A stretch of DNA of 9,719 nt from an uncultured Clostridia bacterium (lineage in GTDB: Bacteria > Bacillota > Clostridia > Oscillospirales > Oscillospiraceae). The notes under the pieces are model-generated. The model did not search any database and was not told the DNA's origin. It saw only the letters and a list, made by a program, of their open reading frames with translations. Both the position numbers and the translations under genes were made by a program. Below, piece after piece: positions 6,375 through 9,719 of this stretch (its first letter is position 1; each line of letters begins with the position of its first letter). Location: positions 1 through 9,719 of the forward strand of contig CAMBID010000013.1 of the NCBI GenBank assembly GCA_945867445.1. The letters are read 5' to 3'.

Positions 6375-6836
6375 TTACTTGCCGCCCGTGAACGGGCCGA
6401 TTTCACTCATTGTGAGCTGTTCACCCAGTTGGTCCTCTTTCAGCTGGTTCTTGATGTACTCCGCAATTCGGCTCGTATTCTTTCCTGCTGTATCCACATA
6501 GTACCCTCTGCACCAGAACTCCCGGTTTCGGTACTTGTACTTCAGCTCGCCGAATTGCTCATACAGCATTGTGCTGCTCTTGCCTTTCAGATATCCCATG
6601 AAGCTCGACACAGACAGCTTCGGCGGTATTTCAACCAGCATATGCACATGGTCGGGGCACACCTCTGCTTTCACTATCTTCACGCCTTTCCATTCGCACA
6701 ACTGCCGTAATATCTTCCCTACTGCTGCTCGCTTTTCACTGTAAAATACTTTCCGGCGATATTTCGGCGCAAACACAATATGGTATTTGCAATTCCACTT
6801 CGTATGAGATAAACTATTGATGTCATTCAGGCTCAT
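6375..6836 (-). CDS. tnpA: IS200/IS605 family Y1 transposase TnpA
   Basis: A 153-residue HUH-type single-strand transposase, the usual size. The metal-binding pair H63-V-H65 lies in 'CPDHVHMLVEIPP'. The nucleophile is Y127 in 'IAEYIKNQ', with Q131 completing the metal site. It cuts and joins one strand at the element's ends as a dimer that recognises the end hairpins, typically on single-stranded DNA at replication forks. It appears intact: no stop or frameshift, and all catalytic residues are present. I start at ATG 6836 because AGGAGG lies about eight bases upstream and because 'MSLNDINSLSHTKWN' is where related proteins begin; the longer frame to 6944 runs into the end hairpin. The ribosome binding site is sequestered by an upstream inverted repeat (6847-6904). 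Confidence 0.92.
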   Translation of the reverse strand: MSLNDINSLSHTKWNCKYHIVFAPKYRRKVFYSEKRAAVGKILRQLCEWKGVKIVKAEVCPDHVHMLVEIPPKLSVSSFMGYLKGKSSTMLYEQFGELKYKYRNREFWCRGYYVDTAGKNTSRIAEYIKNQLKEDQLGEQLTMSEIGPFTGGK

Positions 6837-6846
6837 TCTGAATGTC

Positions 6847-6904
6847 CTCCTTTTGCTATTTTTGGTGCAGTTGGCAGACCGCATCTTCATTATAGCAAAA
6901 GGAG
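6847..6904 (-). promoter_or_regulatory. Inverted repeat hiding the tnpA ribosome binding site
   Basis: CTCCTTTTGCTAT (6847-6859) and ATAGCAAAAGGAG (6892-6904) are a perfect 13-base inverted repeat with a 32-base loop. On the minus strand the downstream arm contains the AAGGAGG used by tnpA, so a transcript carrying both arms would fold and block translation. A TATAAT (minus strand, 6894-6889) lies at the inner edge of the upstream arm. A transcript starting from it would lack that arm and be translatable, while read-through from outside would be silenced. The matching -35 region is poor (GAAGAA). IS200 is known to repress its transposase through a leader hairpin over the ribosome binding site. 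Confidence 0.6.
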
Positions 6905-6940
6905 TTTTTATTTCTTCCTCTTCGCTTAAGCTCTTTTGAA

Positions 6941-6959
6941 CCACTCGCCTAGCGAGTGG
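6941..6959. repeat. IS left-end hairpin
   Basis: CCACTCGC (6941-6948) pairs with GCGAGTGG (6952-6959) around a CTA loop, just upstream of tnpA in its own orientation. The flanking GGTTTTA on the plus strand (AAAACC on minus) is shared with the right end. The metallophosphoesterase terminator begins 15 bases further on. Confidence 0.7.
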
Positions 6960-6971
6960 TTTTACCTATAC

Positions 6972-6998
6972 AAAAAAGCAGAGCGGGCGCTCTGCTTT
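6972..6998 (-). terminator. Terminator of the metallophosphoesterase operon
   Basis: AAAGCAGAGC (6975-6984) pairs with GCTCTGCTTT (6989-6998) around a GGGC loop, and on the minus strand the stem runs into TTTTTTG. It begins two bases after the metallophosphoesterase stop codon. It also protects the insertion sequence from read-through. Confidence 0.8.
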
Positions 6999-6999
6999 C

Positions 7000-7473
7000 T
7001 CATTCGATGACGTCCCCCAGGCGGTAAAGACGGGCGGAGAGGCGGCCATTCCCGATGTCCAGCACGGCAAAGCTGCCGCCGAAGCCGATGCTGCCGGGAT
7101 TCAGGAAGGCGCACTTGCCCCGTTTATCGTGGAAGGGCCGGTGGGTGTGGCCGAAGAGAAAAAGATCCAGGTCCCGCTCCTCTGCGGCGTAGCCCGCCTG
7201 CAGGAGGGACTGCTTCACGCCGAAGCGGTGGCCGTGGCAGAGGAGGATGCGGAGCCCATCCAGGAGCAGGGTCTCTTCCTCCGGCGCAGCCGGGCGGAAG
7301 TCACAGTTGCCCGCCACCTGATGGAGGGGGATGGCGGGATAGCGGCGGCGGAGCTCCCGGGCGTCCTCCCAGCCGTCCCCCAGGTGGAAGATCCGCTGGG
7401 GGCGGACGGCCTCCACGGCCTCCTCCATGGGGCCGACTCTGCCATGGGAGTCGGAGAGCACCAGGATCCTCAT
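7000..7473 (-). CDS. Metallophosphoesterase of the YfcE/MJ0936 family
   Basis: A 157-residue cytoplasmic phosphodiesterase/phosphatase. The full set of metal ligands of the calcineurin-like fold is present in order: D8 and H10 in 'LSDSHG', D33 in 'HLGDGWED', N56 in 'GNCD', H80 in 'CHGH', and H109 and H111 in 'FGHTH'. Family members hydrolyse phosphodiesters with Mn or similar metals; the natural substrate is generally unknown. The start is ATG 7473, overlapping the upstream gene's TGA by four bases (ATGA); the longer frame upstream is that gene's shadow. In many Firmicutes this gene follows rdgB; here it follows a small unknown gene instead. Confidence 0.87.
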   Translation of the reverse strand: MRILVLSDSHGRVGPMEEAVEAVRPQRIFHLGDGWEDARELRRRYPAIPLHQVAGNCDFRPAAPEEETLLLDGLRILLCHGHRFGVKQSLLQAGYAAEERDLDLFLFGHTHRPFHDKRGKCAFLNPGSIGFGGSFAVLDIGNGRLSARLYRLGDVIE

Positions 7474-7760
7474 TCCGCTTCCTCCGGGATGCCCTCCCGA
7501 CGGCAGAAGGTCTCGTAGCTCTCCTGGAGCCACTGGCGCATCCGGGCGATGCCTTCCTCGTCCCAGGGGAAGGTCCGCTCCTGGACGTCGGCGGCCCTCT
7601 CATAGCAGAGGCGGGAGTAGACAGCGGCTTTGATCTGCCGGTTCTCGCCGTCCTGCTGGAAGCGGTAGCGGAAGTCCCGGCCCACAGGGCCCACGGAGCC
7701 GGTATAGCAGCTGGCCCGGTTGAGCCAGGTGGGAGTGATGACGGAGAATCGCTGGAGCAT
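7470..7760 (-). CDS. Small conserved-looking protein of unknown function
   Basis: A 96-residue soluble protein that I do not recognise. It has no membrane segment or signal. The N-terminal half looks like beta strands with 'YTGSVGPVGRDFRYRF' (19-34), the middle has 'AAVYSRLCYE' (45-54), and the C-terminal third is a charged helix with 'WLQESYETFCRREG'. It is translationally coupled to the metallophosphoesterase through a 4-base overlap and shares its promoter at 7808-7836, so the two probably act together. I start at ATG 7760 ('MLQRFSVITPTW'), with GGCGGG upstream; the in-frame ATG at 7817 would lie at the predicted transcription start and has no ribosome binding site. Codon use matches its neighbours, so it seems a real resident gene. 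Confidence 0.7.
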   Translation of the reverse strand: MLQRFSVITPTWLNRASCYTGSVGPVGRDFRYRFQQDGENRQIKAAVYSRLCYERAADVQERTFPWDEEGIARMRQWLQESYETFCRREGIPEEAE

Positions 7761-7807
7761 AGGCCCGCCTTTCCGCCGCGGTGCGCGGCACGGGGGAATT
7801 TTTCCCC

Positions 7808-7836
7808 AGTATAGCACAGTTTCCCCGCCGCCGCAA
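7808..7836 (-). promoter_or_regulatory. Promoter of the 96-residue protein/metallophosphoesterase operon
   Basis: On the minus strand TTGCGG (7836-7831), a 17-base spacer and TATACT (7813-7808) are present, with TGTGC just before the -10. The start of transcription would be about 7801, giving a leader of about 40 bases. Confidence 0.6.
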
Positions 7837-7892
7837 GCGGGGAGGGAGAGCGGTGCGGGAGGGGCGGAGGGAGAAGCGCACGAGTTTACAAA

Positions 7893-8038
7893 TCATACTA
7901 GAATCCATTAAAAACAAGACCATTGTCTTGTTTTTATAGCGCCAACGGCGCGTTGGATTCTTAGGAGACGCACCGACGCGCAAAGCGCGGCGGTTCCCAT
8001 TAAAATATCTTATTTTAATGGGAGAGTAGTATCAGAAG
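7893..8038 (+). repeat. Structured repeat, full copy A
   Basis: About 145 bases, almost all of it paired. In order: TCATACTAG; outer stem GAATCCA (7901-7907) with TGGATTC (7954-7960); inside it, AAAAACAAGAC (7910-7920) with GTCTTGTTTTT (7925-7935), then GCGCC (7939-7943) with GGCGC (7947-7951), making a three-way junction; GAGACG; a hairpin ACCG-A-CGCGC (7972-7981) with GCGCG-G-CGGT (7985-7994) with one A/G mismatch; a hairpin TCCCATTAAAATA (7995-8007) with TATTTTAATGGGA (8011-8023); and the end AGTATCAGAAG (8028-8038). It has no reading frame. It ends directly after the acetyltransferase stop codon and could act as that gene's 3' RNA structure. I do not recognise the family. Confidence 0.8.
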
Positions 8039-8482
8039 TTATAAGCGCCTTTGCAAATAGACCATATCTACTAACTGTATGCCGCCCTCATAGATTGGAT
8101 GGTCATAATGGTCGGCAAAGAAATTTGGGACTCTGTGGGAACAGACAAAACCGCATTTTTCATAAAACGGTACCGTCAGCGGGCTTTCTCCGGTTCCAAC
8201 CTGTAAAACGGAATAGCGGCCGGTATATTTGCGGACAAGGAAGTTGATTAGCGCTCTGCCGTAACCATTCCCTTGCTCCTTCGGTTCAACCGCAATGTTC
8301 TTGATTTCAAGTATTCCGTTACCTTCATCGGTTACAACACATTCAGCCTTTACATTGCCGTCCTCAAGTACATACATGGTGCCTCTTTCAAGATAGCGGT
8401 CGATCATATTCTCCTGTTCGTCTGCTAACAGCAGCAACGAAATATATTGCTTTTTGTTCTCATTCACTTCTCGGATCTTCAT
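8039..8482 (-). CDS. GNAT family N-acetyltransferase, YvbK-like
   Basis: A 147-residue acetyl-CoA-dependent acetyltransferase covering a complete GNAT fold. The acetyl-CoA pyrophosphate loop is 'QGNGYG' at 70-75 after the beta strand 'LEIKNIAVEP', and motif B includes 'VPFYEKCGF'. The N-terminus ('LLLLADEQENMIDRYLERG') and the C-terminal 'DHYDHPIYEGGIQLVDMVYL' resemble Bacillus YvbK as I remember it; the acetyl acceptor is unknown. ATG 8482 has GGAG eight bases upstream. The coding sequence is visibly more AT-rich than its neighbours, suggesting acquisition by transfer. It is bounded by full copies of the structured repeat on both sides (its own 3' end and, beyond the intergenic region, the glutamate dehydrogenase 3' end). 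Confidence 0.88.
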   Translation of the reverse strand: MKIREVNENKKQYISLLLLADEQENMIDRYLERGTMYVLEDGNVKAECVVTDEGNGILEIKNIAVEPKEQGNGYGRALINFLVRKYTGRYSVLQVGTGESPLTVPFYEKCGFVCSHRVPNFFADHYDHPIYEGGIQLVDMVYLQRRL

Positions 8483-8527
8483 GCCCGTTACTCCGTCAAA
8501 TCACAAGTTGTCAAACTGCTGTCTTTC

Positions 8528-8556
8528 AGGATAGCACACGGCAGGGATCACCGCAA
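8528..8556 (-). promoter_or_regulatory. Promoter of the acetyltransferase gene
   Basis: On the minus strand TTGCGG (8556-8551), a 17-base spacer and TATCCT (8533-8528) are present, with TGTGC before the -10. This is the same arrangement as the promoter at 7808-7836. The start would be about 8521, giving a leader of about 40 bases. Confidence 0.5.
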
Positions 8557-8577
8557 GTGCTCAGCCCCGCGGGCAGG

Positions 8578-8613
8578 AAAAAGCGCCGGGACAGGCATTG
8601 CCTGTCCCGGCGC
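8578..8613 (-). terminator. Terminator, probably for glutamate dehydrogenase
   Basis: A 14-bp perfect stem, GCGCCGGGACAGGC (8583-8596) with GCCTGTCCCGGCGC (8600-8613), has an ATT loop and on the minus strand runs into TTTTTCC. The only gene it can serve is glutamate dehydrogenase, 187 bases upstream, with the structured repeat copy B lying between stop codon and terminator. Confidence 0.85.
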
Positions 8614-8640
8614 CGGGGATGTACGATAAGGGGACGCTTC

Positions 8641-8806
8641 TCATACTAGTTCTTGATAAAAAGCTTTAAAAGCTTTTTATAGCGCCGCAGGCGCGTCAAG
8701 AACTTATGAGACGGCTTTTGCGGCAGACTGCCGCAAAAGGGCGACGCTGACAGCGGCGCCTTCTTGATAAAAATCAAAGATTTTTATCAAGAAAGAGTAT
8801 CAGAAG
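8641..8806 (+). repeat. Structured repeat, full copy B
   Basis: About 165 bases with the same skeleton as copy A but different stem sequences. In order: TCATACTAG; outer stem GTTCTTGA (8649-8656) with TCAAGAAC (8696-8703); inside it TAAAAAGC (8657-8664) with GCTTTTTA (8672-8679), then GCGCC (8682-8686) with GGCGC (8690-8694); GAGACG; an extra hairpin absent from copy A, CTTTTGCGGCA (8715-8725) with TGCCGCAAAAG (8729-8739); the mismatch hairpin GGCG-A-CGCT (8740-8748) with AGCG-G-CGCC (8752-8760); a hairpin TTCTTGATAAAAATC (8761-8775) with GATTTTTATCAAGAA (8779-8793); and the end AGTATCAGAAG. The end overlaps the glutamate dehydrogenase stop codon (8800-8802). Confidence 0.8.
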
Positions 8807-9719
8807 ACGCCCTGCTCCATCATAGCGGTGGCGACCTTCTTGAAGCCCGCGATGTTGGCGCCGGCCACGAGATCGTAGCCCAGGCCGTACTCCTCGGCGG
8901 CCTCGGCGGAGACCTTGTGGATGTTGCTCATCATCTTTTTGAGCTGCGCATCCACTTCCTCGGCGGTCCAGACCAGGCGCTCGCTGTTCTGGGCCATCTC
9001 CAGGGCGGAGACGCCCACGCCGCCGGCGTTGACAGCCTTGGAGGGGGCCACGATGATGTGCTTCTGGGAGCGGAGGTAGTTCAGGGCATCGTTGGTGGTG
9101 GGCATGTTGGCCACCTCAATGTAGTACTTGGCGCCGGAGGCCGCGATCTTCTCAGCGGAGTCCATATGGACGTCGTTCTGCATGGCGGAGGGCATGTTCA
9201 CATCCACGTCCATGGCGCCCCAGTGCTTGGCGCCGGGCACGAACTCGCAGCCGAACTCGTCGGCGTAGGGCTTGCAGTGCATGGGATCGGTGGCCCGCAT
9301 CTTCAGGATGAAGTTCAGCTTCTCCTCGGTGCAGACGCCGTCGGGATCGTGGATGTAGCCGTCGGGGCCGGAGAAGTAGGTGACCTTGGCGCCCAGCTCC
9401 GTGGCCTTGCGCATGATGCCCCAGGCCACGTTGCCGTAGCCGGAAATGGCGATGCGCTTGCCCTCGATGCTGTCGTTCTCATGCTTCAGGACTTCCTGAA
9501 GGTAGTAGACCGCGCCGTAACCGGTGGCCTCGGGACGGATCAGGGAGCCGCCGTAGCTGAGGCCCTTGCCGGTGAGAACGCCATTTTCCCAGACACCTTT
9601 CAGGCGCCGGTACTGGCCATAGAGGTAGCCGATCTCGCGGCCGCCCACGCCCATGTCACCGGCGGGAACGTCCACATCGGGCCCGATGTAGCGGTAGAGG
9701 GCGGTCATGAAGCTCTGGC
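8800..9719 (-). CDS. gdhA: Glutamate dehydrogenase, C-terminal part (5' end outside window)
   Basis: The visible 306 or so codons cover the last two thirds of a hexameric glutamate dehydrogenase, which interconverts glutamate with 2-oxoglutarate and ammonia in the cytoplasm. The catalytic Asp lies in 'VPAGDMGVGGREIGY' near the window edge, the dinucleotide fold follows with 'SGYGNVAWG', and the C-terminal 'VAPSKAVNAGGVGVSALEM' and 'GYDLVAGANIAGF' blocks are intact. The stretch 'FSGPDGYIHDPDGV' after the nucleotide fold resembles the NAD-dependent Clostridium symbiosum enzyme as I remember it; cofactor choice is not settled by this. In an anaerobe of this kind it serves glutamate fermentation or ammonia assimilation. 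The frame is open to base 9719. The stop codon lies inside repeat copy B, and the protein ends 'GVF', a little unlike relatives. Confidence 0.95.
   Translation of the reverse strand, partial: QSFMTALYRYIGPDVDVPAGDMGVGGREIGYLYGQYRRLKGVWENGVLTGKGLSYGGSLIRPEATGYGAVYYLQEVLKHENDSIEGKRIAISGYGNVAWGIMRKATELGAKVTYFSGPDGYIHDPDGVCTEEKLNFILKMRATDPMHCKPYADEFGCEFVPGAKHWGAMDVDVNMPSAMQNDVHMDSAEKIAASGAKYYIEVANMPTTNDALNYLRSQKHIIVAPSKAVNAGGVGVSALEMAQNSERLVWTAEEVDAQLKKMMSNIHKVSAEAAEEYGLGYDLVAGANIAGFKKVATAMMEQGVF

Larger units (their letters stand above)
6262..6966 (-). mobile_element. IS200/IS605-type insertion sequence, tnpA only
   Basis: About 0.7 kb carrying a single Y1 transposase gene with no accessory tnpB. 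Each end has a hairpin: left end (upstream of tnpA) CCACTCGC-CTA-GCGAGTGG at 6941-6959 and right end CCACCGGC-GAA-GCCGGTGG at 6275-6293. Read on the minus strand both are AAAACCAC-NNGC-NNN-GCNN-GTGG with compensating changes, as expected for the subterminal hairpins that TnpA binds as single-stranded DNA. This family leaves no terminal inverted repeats or target duplications, so the exact edges cannot be fixed by eye; the limits given are approximate. It sits between the terminator of the metallophosphoesterase gene and the sigma factor leader. Confidence 0.8.

Noticed and set aside
6837..6944. Longer N-terminus for the transposase
   Set aside because: It would add 36 residues encoded by the left-end hairpin region and leader repeat. 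The ATG at 6836 has the ribosome binding site and the family's usual N-terminus.
7995..8023. Final hairpin of repeat copy A as an intrinsic terminator for the acetyltransferase
   Set aside because: The stem is strong, but on the minus strand it is followed by a GC-rich hairpin, not a T run. It may stabilise the RNA end but lacks the terminator form.
8509..8514. Perfect TTGACA (minus strand) upstream of the acetyltransferase
   Set aside because: There is no -10-like sequence at a suitable distance before the start codon. The TTGCGG-17-TATCCT pair further upstream fits better.
7893..8806. CRISPR array or tRNA-like structure in the repeats
   Set aside because: There are only two full copies, far apart, with a gene between them and no regular spacers. 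The folded shape has no anticodon arm or CCA-type acceptor.

Overview
ORGANISM. The window looks like the chromosome of a high-GC, low-oxygen gut-type Firmicute in the Clostridia, probably the Oscillospiraceae (Flavonifractor/Oscillibacter-like). The clues are strong AGGAGG ribosome binding sites, GC-rich codons, a glutamate dehydrogenase resembling the Clostridium symbiosum type, a spore-type LysM/glycosyl hydrolase 18 protein, a clostridial ECF sigma/anti-sigma pair, and a DUF2975/HTH/DUF4173 operon. The placement is inference from gene content, not from a marker gene.

LAYOUT. Bases 1-365 hold the end of a structured repeat, a promoter running straight into a terminator (a possible small RNA), and an operator-rich promoter. 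A plus-strand operon follows: a DUF2975 membrane protein (366-950), a small Cro/C1-type regulator (962-1177) and a DUF4173 membrane protein (1225-2733). Bases 2730-3020 may hold a decayed gene. Everything after that is on the minus strand: a LysM-LysM-GH18 spore-type protein (3063-4337); an ECF sigma factor and its membrane anti-sigma partner with a 4-base overlap (6142 down to 4419); an IS200/IS605-type insertion sequence with both end hairpins and a hairpin that hides its ribosome binding site (about 6262-6966); a metallophosphoesterase coupled by a 4-base overlap to a small unknown protein (7760 down to 7000); a YvbK-like acetyltransferase of more AT-rich composition (8039-8482); and the C-terminal part of glutamate dehydrogenase, cut by the window edge (8800-9719).

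MAIN POINT OF INTEREST. Three copies of one structured repeat lie in the window: a partial inverted copy at 1-37, and full copies at 7893-8038 and 8641-8806. The two full copies share an invariant skeleton: TCATACTAG at the start, a GCGCC-NNN-GGCGC hairpin, GAGACG, a GC hairpin with an internal A/G mismatch, and AGTATCAGAAG at the end. Their other stems have quite different sequences that stay perfectly paired within each copy. Each full copy reuses its own private word in two direct and two inverted positions, so the two halves can also close on each other as imperfect terminal inverted repeats. Both full copies sit right at the 3' end of a minus-strand gene, and the glutamate dehydrogenase stop codon lies inside one. 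I do not recognise this family. It looks like a small mobile or RNA-acting element, possibly moved in trans by a single-strand transposase of the kind encoded nearby.

HOW THE GENES WORK TOGETHER. The small HTH protein probably regulates its own DUF2975/DUF4173 membrane operon through the repeats at its promoter. The sigma/anti-sigma pair forms a cell-surface signalling switch whose regulon cannot be read from this window. The other genes are separate transcription units, mostly bounded by visible terminators.
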